Origin: Sesamum alatum
Lineage: Eukaryota > Streptophyta > Magnoliopsida > Lamiales > Pedaliaceae
Direction of reading: 5' to 3'
Assembly (NCBI GenBank): GCA_034509735.1
Contig: JACGWO010000010.1
Span: 7,391,193 to 7,455,192 of the forward strand
Length of the DNA stretch: 64,000 bases
Shown here: positions 47,030 through 57,573 of the stretch, one piece after another
Layout: each line of letters starts with the position of its first letter
Position numbering within the stretch: position 1 is the stretch's first letter
Program-made: the position numbers and the translations under genes
Notes under the pieces: generated by a model
Seen by the model: only the letters and a program-made list of their open reading frames with translations
Databases searched by the model: none
What the model was told of the DNA's origin: nothing

Positions 47030-47720
47030 GAACGGTACTTTAGACGACCACGGAGCGCCTAAAACCGTTCCAATGTTTTGAAAGCAGTCACCGTTTCCTA
47101 TTACCGAGCAAACAAACCATTCCAAATTTAGATGACAACCGTTCCTAAAAATGGGTAAACACGAATTTCAAATTCTGGACAGATCATTCCTAGATATATT
47201 CCAAAATCAATGCTTTCGTGTTTAGGTTTTTGTTCTAAAGACAATACCAAAAATCGGTCCAATGTTGTATTCCGAACTAGGAGTGCAAAACCCGTTCCCA
47301 ATGTCCGCGACAAAATGTATTCCAGTTACCATTCCTAGTTTGTATACCTTACCGTTCCAATACGTATTCCAGAAAACAGTGCTAAATTGTATCTACAACT
47401 TATGCTGACAATTGCAAAATGTATTCTAACTACTGTTCCTAAATGCGTGATTTACTTTTGATATGACCGTTCCAAAAATTTATAAGGTGTTCCAAATGCA
47501 AAAAATTACAAATTCATACATACAAAGGTAATTAGGAACGGTATAACAGTTGTATGCCAAGAACCATTCCCAAATTGGAACGTCGCCATATTATCGTTCC
47601 TAATTATTAGGATCGGCTCTCATTGCCACGGATAGACTCCTGTTCTTGAACCGTTCCTAATAATAGTCCAAATGGATCCAGTGATCTATTTACCGTTCCA
47701 AAAGTGATCCAGTGATCCTA
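47030..47720. repeat. Right subterminal repeats of CACTA 1
   Basis: Many copies of GGAACGG, CCGTTCC and one-mismatch variants such as ccattcc, up to 15 bp from the terminus. Confidence 0.75.
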
Positions 47721-47834
47721 CAATTTTTTGTAGTGAGAAACAAACCTCAGGGGTACTAGATGTAATTTTTTTAAACCACATGGGGTTTACGTGTAATTAT
47801 ACCAAGATTCAGGAGAGGGGAGTGTAATTATCCC

Positions 47835-47836
<2 letters not shown>

Positions 47837-47904
<68 letters not shown>
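47837..47904. repeat. AAT microsatellite
   Basis: About 22 AAT units directly after the MITE right arm. The left flank of the MITE also has a short TTA run (38194-38201), so the repeat may have grown from the duplicated target. Confidence 0.9.
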
Positions 47905-47905
<1 letters not shown>

Positions 47906-48219
47906 CACTGTTTATAGTTAACTGATTACATCCTTGTTACAAATATCATCAATATATATCATAACTCAACAATTATAATGAATTAGTATTTGATTACAGT
48001 CAATGCATGTGCAAAATATATTTATGTATATAAAACTAGTATTTATATCTCTAGTTATATAATATATATTTGTAAATAAAGCTATTAATTAAAATCAGGG
48101 TAATTTTAAAAAATATATATATTTCTAGCTTTATCTATTAGCGACTATAATTATGAATGAAATGTAAAAATAAACATGATAATTTCAAAGACCTGGTTGA
48201 AGGACCTGACTAGAGCAAT
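47905..48219. other. AT-rich intergenic DNA
   Basis: No gene or element end recognised. Confidence 0.5.
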
Positions 48220-48224
48220 GATGT

Positions 48225-48793
48225 TGATGTGGGTTTATTACGTATACCTGGTTAAAGGTAAAATTACTCCTAGATAATTGGAAAAATGACCTATTTACTC
48301 AAGATTTGTGTCTCTTTACTTTGGGTCTGATCGCGGGACCTGACCTGCTCTAGCGACCCATTCCATGGACTCGCGGAATCTAGATCATGGATTCTCTGAC
48401 ATCTCATTTATTGAAATAATGCCACTTGGACCAGGCAAGTAGGCACATTTGGCCCTATGAATACCCTCATTCCACTGCAATTATGGTAACACTCATTTAT
48501 TACTTTTTACACATTGACTACTTTAGTTCCATTTAACCATATCGAACTTGAGCTACCTTAAGCATTGGAGGGTCTTCGCCGGCAACCATCCCGACTAGCC
48601 TAAGGTGCTTCTCTCTTCTCAAGGACTACATTTCATCCGGGATCGTGCTAAGAGATTACTATCTTAGACCTCCAGGGAGATCGCTACTTTAGATCTCCAA
48701 GGAGATCATTATCTTAGACCTCCGGGGAGATGGCTACCTTAGACCTCCATACCTTAGACCTCCAAGGAGATTGCTATCAGTAGACCCGGATCA
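48225..48793 (+). repeat. Left LTR
   Basis: 569 bp. Near its end it carries a run of cttagacctcc.ggagatc.ctac units (48650-48775), about five copies; the right LTR has only two or three. Confidence 0.85.
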
Positions 48794-48812
48794 GTTGGCG
48801 CCATCTATGGAA
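48794..48812 (+). promoter_or_regulatory. Primer-binding site of the LTR element
   Basis: ttggcgccatctatgg directly follows the LTR. This text (tggcgcc...tgtgg) is a frequent tRNA-primer site in plant Gypsy elements; I did not assign the tRNA. Confidence 0.6.
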
Positions 48813-49890
48813 AAGCTGAGAAGAGCACTCACGATTAAGAGGAAAGGACCTTCAAGGAAAGAGCCCGCATCAGTGGGGGTTGAGGAAACTCCTCAAAGAC
48901 AAGATGATCAGATAATCCAGCTATCTGTAGGAGAATTACAATGGATGATTGAGGAAACAGGCAGGAACGCATTAGTGACATACGAAACGAGAACATCAAC
49001 GCCAGGCACAAGGGACTCGATGAAACGACCAATTGTTCAAAGGAAAAGAGGTCGAAGAGGAGCCAAAGGAAGTGACGAGCAAAGGAGTACCTGAGAAAGG
49101 CCAAGAGGTGGAGATCTCATATGCAACATCTAGTGAGAAATGTAAGGTCAAGAGAAGGGATCCAGGTATCTCGATGGCTGAGGTAGAGGATGTTGGTTGC
49201 GCAGATAGAAAGATTGGGTATGCAAATAAACAAACTAAAGAGGCGAGGAGAGATCGTGGCTCAGGATAGGAACTCACCATTTTCAAACAAAATACTGACT
49301 AAGATAGGATCCGAAGGAGCATATTGCAGTCTTCAAACTGAAAAAGCACAAGAATGGCTTACTAGTGTGCCCAGTAGAACCATAGAATCATATGGGTAGT
49401 TGATCAAAAAGTTCGCATTTCACTTCACGAGTAAGAAAAAGCAGAAGAGTTCAACCACTTATTTGTTTACTATCCGACATAGAGACGACGTGTCATTAAA
49501 AATCTTTGTGGGGAGATTCAACAACGAAACCCTAGAAGTTCACGATCTACAGATTGACATGATGATTAGTATTCTTTTATGTGGTTTGAAAAAGGGGTTG
49601 TTTACCTCGGCCCTCGCTAGGGATCCACTAGAAGACGTAGAGCAGTTGATGAGAATGGCTCAAGAAATATATTGATGAAGAGGAGATAAAGATGAAAAAG
49701 GAGATAGACGCTATGAAGGATGGTGAGTGGTCGAATTCCAGAGGTCGTGATCGAGGTAGAGATTGAAAGGAGAAGTCGAGAAAGTAGATCTTGCAGTAGA
49801 GAGATGCAGAGGCAAAGGAGATAATGAGAGATAGAAAGATCACAATGATCATCGAGGAAGAATGAGGGTGGTTGATGAAGTAGATAAGCG
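48807..49890 (+). pseudogene. Retrotransposon gag remnant
   Basis: ATG at 48807 starts MEKLRRALTIKRKGP. Further on lies the Retrotrans_gag core: SLQTEKAQEWLTSVPSRTIE, then KKFAFHFTSKKKQ, FVGRFNNETLEV and ARDPLEDVEQLMRMAQEI. Frames change near 49090, 49280 and 49675, and a TAG at 49397-49399 stands where a Gln or Glu codon is expected. No CCHC knuckle was seen. In intact relatives this is the capsid protein. Confidence 0.8.
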
Positions 49891-50339
49891 AGGTGCTTTG
49901 AATTGAGGAAACAAAAACATGAAAAACTGAGGTGATAGATTATCTAAGAGATGGGGTTGCTCCAAGTGACCCCATTGCTGCAAGGAAATTGTTGTGGTAG
50001 AAGTATTTTTTTTCATATGGGTGGAAGCAGAAGCAGTGGTCAAGACCTCCAAAAAAGAGAAAAAGGGATCACTTAAGGGTGTAAGAAGCTGAATATTCAA
50101 CATAATCTTACTACCATCAAAAATCCATAACTTGACAAACTTTTACGCATGAAGAAGATGCACGAGCAAGACTATAGATTTTTTGGGTAGATTCTATGAA
50201 AGAACTCCCTATCATATCACATTCTGTGAAAGATCGTTTTTGTAAACTCTTTGGCTAGGAAGTTAGGTTGTACGGCATTTGTGAAAGATCCTCATTTGTA
50301 AACATTTTTAGATCTGAGATAGATCCTATATTTCGATTT

Positions 50340-50800
50340 GAAAAATATCTTCAAAGAGGTCGCATACCTCCAAGAGGTTGAGGTAGAAAATTTGAAAAAA
50401 GATATCTCCAAGTTAAACTCGGCCAAGAGGTAGAGGTAGAATAAATTTGAAAAAAAAAAAATCTCCAAGCTAAACTCCGCTCCAACAGGTCAAGGTAGAA
50501 AATCTAAAAAAGATTTCTCCAAAGTTAAACTCGGCCAAGAGGTCGAGGTAGAATAAATCTAAAAAAGATTTCTCCAAGTTGTCGAGGTAGAAGATCTGAA
50601 AAAATATTTCTCCAAGTTAAACTCGGCCAAGAGATTGAGGTAGAATAAATTTAAAAAAGATTTCTCCAAGTTAAACTCAGCCAAGAGATCGAGGTAGAAT
50701 AATTTGAAAAAGATTTCTCCAAGTTAAACTTGACCCAAGAGGTCAAGGTTAGAATAAATTTGAAAAAAGATTTCTCCAAGTTTAAACTCGGCCTCAAGGT
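50340..50800 (+). repeat. Tandem ~55-bp units in the LTR element interior
   Basis: At least seven imperfect units built from ctccaagttaaactcggcc, then aagaggtcgaggtagaa and taaatctgaaaaagattt. Related but looser aggtcg and gaaaaagat units continue to about 51260. Confidence 0.8.
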
Positions 50801-51614
50801 CGTTTACCTCTCACGAGGTCGCGTTATTATATGAAAAATATTAAGAATTGTAAAATCTGAAAAAGATTTTAAAAGAGGTCGTGTAGTTCCGACGGGTCAC
50901 ATACCTCCCACGAGGTCGCGCTATTGTTTGAGAGATTAGAAAAATCTGAAAAAAGATCCCAAATATTTGGAGGAAAGATTACATTTTTGATCTATAAAAG
51001 ATCTTATATTTTATTTTATTTTTTTTCTGAAAAAGATCTCATAATGTTGATCTGAGAAAAGATCTCATAATTCGATTTTGAAAAAGATCATAAATATGAA
51101 AAAGACCTCATAACTCAAATCTGAAAAAGACACGCAAGTACTCATCTCCAGTGAGGTCGAGGTGCTCGCCCCTAATGAGGTCGAGGTCATTAAATCTGAA
51201 AAATATTCACATCAGATGAGGTCGAGTTAATTGAAAATCTAAAAAGATTTTTCAAGTCATTCCCAAAAAGGTCGAGGTAAGTAACACTTCAAGGTTATTT
51301 TCCTCCTCTAGGTTGAGACATGTGAAGTTTGGTTTGAAGTTACAGTATATTATTCACCTACCATGAGGTTGAAATCGCGCAAGATGACACGTAAGAAGAC
51401 AAGCTCGAATAGTGCAGAAACTCTAAGCATTGAATGAGTCAAAAGGGCCCTTTATTTTTTGAGAGAGAGCATGAAAAGACACGACCGTTAGTGTACGGAT
51501 AGGATAGCGCCACGTCAGTAAGATCGAAGGGTGCATACCTCGCGGCTATTCACAAAATGGTCGTTCGACTTCTCCTAGTGTAATAACATAACACTAGAAG
51601 AATTGAGGGAGTAA

Positions 51615-52131
51615 TGATGGGGGTTTATTACATATACTTGGTTAAAGGACAAAATTACCCCTAGATAATTGGAAAAATGACCTATTTACCCAAACTCTGC
51701 GTCTCTTTACTTTAGGTCGGCTCGCGGGATCCGACCCGCTCTAGCGACTCATTCCATGGACCTGGAATTTGGACCATGAATTCTCTGACAGCTCATATAT
51801 TGAGATGATGCCACGTGGACCGGGCAAGTGGTCACATTTTGGCCCTACAAATACCCTCGTTCCACTGCATTTTATGGTAACACTCATTTTATTACTTTTT
51901 ACCTCATTTACTACTTCAGTTCCATATAATCGTCTCAAACATGAGCTGACTTAAGATCGGAGGGTCTTCACTGAGGACCATCCCGACTAGCCTAACGTGC
52001 TTCTCTCTTCTCAGGAACTAAATTTCATTCGGGATAGCAGTAAAAGATCGCTATCTTAGATCTCCAAGGAATCGCCTTAAACCTCTAGGCTTAGACCTTC
52101 CAAGGAGATCACTATCAGTACACCCGAATCA
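51615..52131 (+). repeat. Right LTR
   Basis: 517 bp, collinear with the left LTR and differing by many substitutions and indels, which indicates an old insertion. Ends cccgaatca before the GATGT duplication. Confidence 0.85.
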
Positions 52132-52230
52132 GATGTCTTAGCCTAATGGCTAAGGCGTGGGAGTCCCCAATGAACAAGTTCGAGACCGAAGTCCCACCAA
52201 ACGTGTGGGTGTTCATATCACTTTATAAGA
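52132..52230 (+). mobile_element. tRNA-like SINE head
   Basis: cttagcctaatggctaagg resembles a Pol III A box (TRGCNNARYGG), and 29 bp later agttcgagacc resembles a B box (GGTTCGANNCC). A free tRNA is unlikely because no acceptor or anticodon stem pairs convincingly. It starts at the LTR element's target site, so the LTR element went into or beside it. Confidence 0.5.
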
Positions 52231-52865
52231 GTTTGTGAGTTTATCGGAATTTATTTCATTATTCTTTTATAACATATTAATTTATTCATTTCAAACAATG
52301 TATTACTCAACTTATTGAGATATTGATATATTCATATAATTACCAGTCCCCATAGTGAAAAAAAAAATGAAAAAGAACATCACCTAACCATAAAAATGCC
52401 TCATAATTGTATGTGGTGGGTTAATGTGAAAAGGGACATATGTGGAAAAGTGAGATTCAAGTAATTGGGGCAGAGAGAAATAAATGCCTCATGCTATAAC
52501 TAATAATCCCGATAAGAAAAATCAGTCATGAAGCCAAAAGAATATTCAAATGGAATAATTAATGAGGGCAAAGTCCGAATGAAGTTATGAAGATGAAGAA
52601 GGCATACATGTGATTTGGGATCCCATTTGGTGAAAGGAATTACTCTCTCATTAATAACTGCACCCACAAATTTCACCTGTGGTCCACTTTGCAGCAGTGA
52701 AGCTCATAATCAACAAAGTGGCAAAACCATAAAGGAGAATGAAAGCAACATATCTACTATGTATCAGACCCCTCCATGTTGCCATACATACTCTAAACAG
52801 AATTTTCCTTTCTTCCTCAGTGACTTCATGACTTTCAATTTTTATCTCACGCATTAAAGCGTGAA
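52231..52865. other. Intergenic DNA
   Basis: Short frames only; no supported gene. Confidence 0.4.
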
Positions 52866-53030
52866 ATACTTGGTGTATTAAGTTGTTGGTTTAGTGGTAA
52901 GCGAATTGAATTTTAAGATGGATTTTTGCCAATGAATGGGGATCTAGCTAGACCCTAGAGAGGCACTTGTTTAGAGGGGTTTGACTCTTTTGCTTTTATC
53001 CTGAATAGAATTAATTGAGAAAATTGTAAT
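52866..53030 (+). repeat. SINE-like unit 1
   Basis: Contains gttgttggtttagtggtaagcg (A-box-like) and then the family text ttgaattttaagatgg...gggtttgactctttt. Matches the units at 53420 and 53605. Confidence 0.5.
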
Positions 53031-53031
53031 T

Positions 53032-53343
53032 TTGATCCCAAAATATAGGGCGATTTGCAATATTAGCCCCATTATTAGTCCCACGTTTTAAGAAAACGTT
53101 GCAAAGTTGGTCCCGCTGTAAAAATTGCAACATTTGGACTATGTTTGGGACTAACTCCGTGATATTTTTCTTAAGTGTGGGACTAACTTTGCAACGTTTT
53201 TCTAAAGTGTGGGACTAACATTGTAACGGTAGGACTAAGTTTGCAATATTTTTCTAAAGTGTGGGACCATTGTAGGCTATTTCAAAAAGTATGAGACTAA
53301 TATTGCAAGCCACCCTACATTTCGGGACCGAAATTGTAATTTT
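53032..53343. mobile_element. Foldback element with gggactaa repeats
   Basis: Ends are inverse: aaattgtaattttgatccc on the left, gggaccgaaattgtaattt on the right. The middle holds repeated tctaaagtgtgggactaac and tttgcaa blocks. It lies between SINE-like units 1 and 2. Confidence 0.6.
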
Positions 53344-53400
53344 TTTTTAATTAATTTCATTTTCAATGTGGGATGAGAACACAAGTGCATGTGAAAGCAA

Positions 53401-53425
53401 TATATATATATATATATATATATAT
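53401..53425. repeat. TA microsatellite
   Basis: (TA)n of 12 units just before SINE-like unit 2. Confidence 0.9.
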
Positions 53426-53600
53426 TATACTTGGTGCAACACTAAGAAGTCGTTGGTCCAGTAGTAAGCGAGCTGAATTTCAAGTGAATTCCTAGAATGA
53501 GTAGGGTTTTGAAAACTTATAGTGTTTAACTCGTTCGCACCCGTCTCGAATAGGATTAATTTTATTTCCGATACAGGACGAGCATACTTGTGGGGAAAAC
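53426..53600 (+). repeat. SINE-like unit 2
   Basis: cttggtgcaacactaagaagtcgttggtccagtagtaagcgagc, then ttcaag...ttcctag, then tttaactcgttcgcacccg. Ends near ttgtggggaaaacc. Confidence 0.5.
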
Positions 53601-53604
53601 CAAA

Positions 53605-53800
53605 ATGAGAAATACTTGGTGTGGCACCAACAAGTTCTTGGTCCAGCAATAAGCAAGCTGGAGAAGAATTCTTGGCGAGCAGCGTTCAAGGAACTTTAGA
53701 GTCACACTTGTTGGGAGGAGTTTAACTCTTTCGTTCTCAACTCAAACAAAATTAGTTACACTTGTGGTGAAAACCCGAAAAAAAAAATACTCAGTGCGGC
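53605..53800 (+). repeat. SINE-like unit 3
   Basis: The same order of blocks as unit 2 (acttggtgtggcaccaacaag, ttggtccagcaataagcaagc, gtttaactctttcg, cttgtggtgaaaaccc), placed directly after it head to tail. Confidence 0.5.
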
Positions 53801-54792
53801 GCCAGCTCTCGATTCATTCAAGATTATTGGAAAATAAGGCGAAGATGTAATACAACAGTGTAGTTGTTATTGATTAGTGAATTGAATGTATTTGGACTGT
53901 ATTAATTGTAAAAAGAATGCATTGTTTGCACTTGGGATTGTGGAAGTTCCAACTTTTCACCTCTAAACATGAAATACTAAATATATAGGCTATAGTTATT
54001 AATAGTTGATATGTGTATATACACACACTGAAGTGTGAGGTAAGAGTGGTATGGTAGTAGCTAGAGTTTCTGTATATATTGGGTTGGCAGTCTCTTTCTG
54101 GGTATTAAATTGCAGAAAAGCAAACAAGAAAATGAGATATACATATATATGATAGAGGCAAATCTTTGGAGATATGGGAAAGAGGAAGATGATAACACCT
54201 AAGAAAGTAAAACCCTTTGTTTGGCTTCTGATGTAGTTTTAGTTTGCGACTCCATCAATGTCTTGTTATGCGAGGTATTGTCCGTTCTGACTTTGTATTA
54301 GTCTAACAGTTTTGTCCTAAAAGGCACCCCACTAGGAAGAAGAGTCATTGAGAATTCTAAACTGTTAAAACTCCTCGTTTACAATCAATACGGAACGTTT
54401 GACTATATCAGCTTCATTTTTCATAAGTTTTGAAAATGGGCAAAAAAACGACTCCAGAACATAGTATTATTAAATGTTTTTTGATTGGTCGAAAATTAGT
54501 TTAATGCTATATTTGGATGAAGGAATTGAAGTTGAGAAATTCAAAATTTTGAAGTGATATACATCTTCCGGAGTTGGTTGGATGACAATATATTACAAAG
54601 GATTTTAAATCTTTCCATCATCACTTAGAGCTATACTGTGTGTTTCAAGTTCTGCTGATACAAAATCATTTAAAATCCGTTTTCAAAATCATTTCCTCAA
54701 ACTCAAATTCATCCCTCCAAACACTACACAAAATTTCTACTATGAAAGATACCAAATTAGCTGTTCTATCCCCTTGTTTACACATGATAGGA
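53801..54792. other. Intergenic DNA
   Basis: No supported gene or element. Mixed sequence less AT-rich than its surroundings in places. Confidence 0.4.
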
Positions 54793-55119
54793 CAAAATGC
54801 TTTTTTTGGTCCCGTAAGACATTTATGTATATTAGGGCATTATTTATTTTGATACCACAACTTAGGTAGGTGATTGTTTTAGTCCCATAAAATACATTTT
54901 TCAGCTTTTTTGGTCCCAAAAAAAAATATCATGTTTTTTTTAGTTTTTTTTGTCCCAAAATATCATGTTCCATGTGCAAGGCACATGACATTTTGGGATC
55001 AAAAAAATTGCTAAAAAAACGTATTTTATGAGACTAAAAAAACAATCACCTACCTAAGTTATGGTACCAAAACAAATAATTTCTTAGTTTTACGGGACCA
55101 AAACAGTATTTTGCCCCAT
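54793..55119. mobile_element. Foldback element of the 'ttttggtccc' class
   Basis: The left half (caaaatgctttttttggtcccg...aacttaggtaggtgattg) is the inverse of the right half (caatcacctacctaagtt...cgggaccaaaacagtattttg). The centre carries the palindrome catgtgcaaggcacatg. Confidence 0.65.
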
Positions 55120-55619
55120 ATTATATTTGATATCTGCAGTAAATTTTATTTATTAAAAAAACAATGTCAAGAATAATTTTAGTTATTGCAAATATTTTCC
55201 AACTATTATTAATGCATGATTTGACTCGGGGTGGGGAGTAATGTTGAGGGGTTCAAATTTGAAGGTAGGAGGCATTATTATGTTATGAGGTAAGCAGTCC
55301 AGGATTTGGGATAGGAGGGGCAGATTTTTGAGCCTTTTACTGCCAAATCAAAGGGCCAGAAGACTGCTACTTGATGGATAATTAGACTAAGGGAATGACC
55401 AGATTTATATGTATATATTTGTGTGTATGTATAGATAGAGAGAGAGAGAGAATGAGAGAGAAAAGATAATGTAAATGCATGAAAGGGAGAGGGGGGAAAA
55501 AGGCATAGCATGATGATGTGGTAGTGTCAAAATCAAAGAAATATAGGCCAATCTCTCAAAAGATGAACCTTCAAGAAAGAATGAGAGGCTCTCTGCCTGC
55601 ACCCACTCATCAGGGTTTT
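55120..55619. other. Intergenic DNA with GA repeat
   Basis: Contains a short (GA)n at 55437-55450. No supported gene. Confidence 0.4.
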
Positions 55620-55643
55620 ATTATTATTATTATTATTATTATT
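55620..55643. repeat. TTA microsatellite
   Basis: (TTA)n of eight units, ending at the start of the next MITE. Confidence 0.9.
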
Positions 55644-56067
55644 GGGTAAATTACAGCTACCTTATTGAGATATGACATAATTACATACATCTCTCGTTGT
55701 TTGAAAAATTACGAATATTTCTTTGAAGTTTGTAATCTTCTAACAAATAATCCATTTTCATCCAATTTTATGGGTGAAATGACAAAACTGCCCTTATGCA
55801 AATTGACTATTTTTAATTTAATTCTTAAATTTTTTCGACTACAATTCGCAGGGAGAGGTTTCTTAAGTTTTTCACACAAATGAGCAATAATGCAATTTGT
55901 CTTGACTAATTTTTCTGTAATTTAAAAAACCACTCAAGGAAAAAATGATCAATTTCAGGTCTTTGATTAAAAATTACAAACCTTAGGGGAGGTATTTATA
56001 ATTTATCAAATAACCAAGAGTATTTGTAATTATGTCAAACTTCAGGGGATGTGGCTGGAATTTACCC
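55644..56067. mobile_element. Mutator-type MITE
   Basis: GGGTAAATTACAGCTACC at the left, inverse ...GGCTGGAATTTACCC at the right, 424 bp. The right flank TATTGTTAT differs by one base from the left TTA-rich flank, compatible with a 9-bp duplication. Confidence 0.65.
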
Positions 56068-56886
56068 TATTGTTATTACACTGTCCATCCTGAGGTTCGG
56101 TGTAATTACATATAAATTTTTTTATAAATTGAATTATATTTAAGTACTCTTGACATTTGTTTTTGTTTAACAAATAGATCATACCATTAGTCAAAATTCA
56201 CTGTATTTACTTATATTCAGCAAAAAAATTGAATAAAAATCCATATTTATCCCAAAATAACTCATTATAGATTTGTTGCAGGTCAAAAAAAAATTTTCTG
56301 GCAAAACTATCCTTACAAAAGTGAAGATATACCTCCTCACATACATTAACGTGTGGAGATGGATAAAGGTAGTTTGGTTACAAAAAAGATTTGTTCGACC
56401 TACAATAAGTTAGTAATAAGTCAATCGGAGGTAAATATGGATTTTGATTCAACTTGCTTGCCACGATCAGCAAATTCAATTTTTGAGTAAGGGAGAAATT
56501 TATTTGTTAGACGGAAACAAACATTATGGATAGTAAATATAATTTTTTGACTATAGAGAAATTATGTGTAATCTATACTATTATATAAAAGAAATTCCTT
56601 TTTTACTCATAAATGGCGGTTAATGACACCGTCGCACCAGTTTTTTATAATATCAAAAATAATTCTCAAGTGATATGATAACTACTTTATTCAACTTTCC
56701 AAATTTTATATTAATTGATAAATTACTCTTTTTTCTTTTTTTTTTTAATATGATGTGTTAGTTTATATATTTTACTCTTATTTATGATATATTTTAAAAC
56801 GTAAAAAAATATTTATTATATGCACATAAGAACGATGTGCCATAACAGCTAATTATATCAAATTTCAAGGACCACGGTGTAATTAT
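56068..56886. mobile_element. Mutator-type MITE (38202 family) carrying a Helitron
   Basis: Begins at tgttattacactgtccatcctgagg and ends near gtgtaattatttctt, with the family interior (gtcaatcggaggtaaatat; agacggaaacaaac). The Helitron at 56572-56852 interrupts it; removing it restores tgtaattatatcaaatttcaagg, as in the sister copies. It abuts the previous MITE. Confidence 0.7.
56572..56852 (+). mobile_element. Helitron (non-autonomous) at a readable A^T target
   Basis: 281 bp, starting TCTATACTATTATATAAAAG and ending with the hairpin tgcacataagaacgatgtgc, then CTAA (56849-56852). Flanking bases are A (56571) and T (56853). The interior shares ggcggttaatgacacc and tgttagtttatatatttta with the other Helitrons here. 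Confidence 0.85.
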
Positions 56887-57206
56887 TTCTTATTAGTATT
56901 ATTAGCATAGAACCCAAAAAAAGAGTGGAACTAGAGTGTAAACAGCATGAACTGAAGGAGGCATCTCTGAATTAACATTTGAACCAAAATACTGCACCAC
57001 TTTATTTAATATGCATTTTCATTCATATTATTTAATATATGGTACTATAATCATTCTTAAAATAAGTTCAAAGTCTTTTTAATTATATGTTAGTACATTT
57101 CTAATAATAACAAATCATACTCGGTCTAGATTTCACGACAGAGTTATATAAATTACGCGAACTATACAACTCATGCAAACTCCTAATTATGAATAATCTT
57201 AATTAA

Positions 57207-57573
57207 GTAAAATTATATTTTTGGTCCTATAACTATAGGTTGTTAGTACTTTTGGTCCTGTAACTTTTTCCATATACACATTTAGCTATTTTTTGACAAA
57301 TTTAGTGTTAAACTCTTACATTTGGTCTTTTTTGATAAATTTAGTCATGTGTAGATAATTTTGGTCCCCTTTATAGTGGAGTATATTTTATTTTTTGTCC
57401 TATAACTATATATCGTCGGAACCAAATTTGTCAACACGGAATTAAATTTACTAAAAAATGACCAAATTTGAGACGTGCGGGACAAAAAAAGAACTAAATC
57501 TATAAACAAAGTAGTTAGAGGATCAGAAATAACAACGACCTAAAATTACAGGTCTAAAAATATAATTTTGCCT
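57207..57573. mobile_element. TIR element of the 'ttttggtcct' class, 9-bp duplication
   Basis: Flanked by perfect CTTAATTAA (57198-57206 and 57574-57582). Ends gtaaaattatatttttggtcc and the inverse ggtctaaaaatataattttgcct. Internal gacaaatttag and ttggtcc units are repeated in both orientations. The 9-bp duplication points to Mutator-like transposition. Confidence 0.7.

Larger units (their letters stand above)
38645..47735 (+). mobile_element. CACTA (En/Spm) transposon 1, 9.1 kb
   Basis: Perfect short termini CACTACAAAAAA and TTTTTTGTAGTG, flanked by AGA on both sides (38642-38644 and 47736-47738), inside a recognisable host MITE. Subterminal zones (38660-39300 and 47030-47720) are dense in GGAACGG/CCGTTCC motifs in both orientations; the same motifs recur at 42080-43450 between the two genes. 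Gene 1 (39564-41980) is tnpD-like, gene 2 (about 43500-46828) is tnpA-like. A Helitron (45655-45911) sits in gene 2. Both genes carry breaks, so the element is not autonomous as it stands. Confidence 0.95.
38202..47833. mobile_element. Mutator-type MITE split by CACTA transposon 1
   Basis: The left arm GGATAATTACACTCCCCTCC starts at 38202; its inverse, ending ATTATCC, is at 47833. The interior text matches 24901-25238 and 56068-56886. It breaks at cagacaga in 38637-38644 and resumes aacaaacctcagg at 47739, exactly the continuous text seen at 25136-25153. Without the 9.1 kb insert and one 3-bp duplication it is about 540 bp. Confidence 0.85.
48225..52131 (+). mobile_element. Gag-only LTR retrotransposon (Gypsy-type), 3.9 kb
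   Basis: Two related LTRs (48225-48793 and 51615-52131) start TGATG and end ATCA, with perfect GATGT target duplications (48220-48224 and 52132-52136). A primer-site-like ttggcgccatctatgg follows the left LTR and a purine-rich tract (agaagaattgagggagtaa) precedes the right one. Between them are only a gag remnant and about 1.2 kb of repeat-rich non-coding sequence; no protease, RT or integrase. It must rely on a related element for movement. Confidence 0.9.

Noticed and set aside
47837..47904. CRISPR-like or other functional array
   Set aside because: A simple AAT microsatellite without spacers; plant nuclear DNA.
50340..51260. Coding potential in the repeat part of the LTR element
   Set aside because: Tandem purine-rich units with stops in all frames; no protease, RT or integrase motif.
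52137..52205. Possible functional tRNA gene
   Set aside because: A-box- and B-box-like motifs exist, but acceptor, D and anticodon arms do not pair properly; a SINE head fits better.
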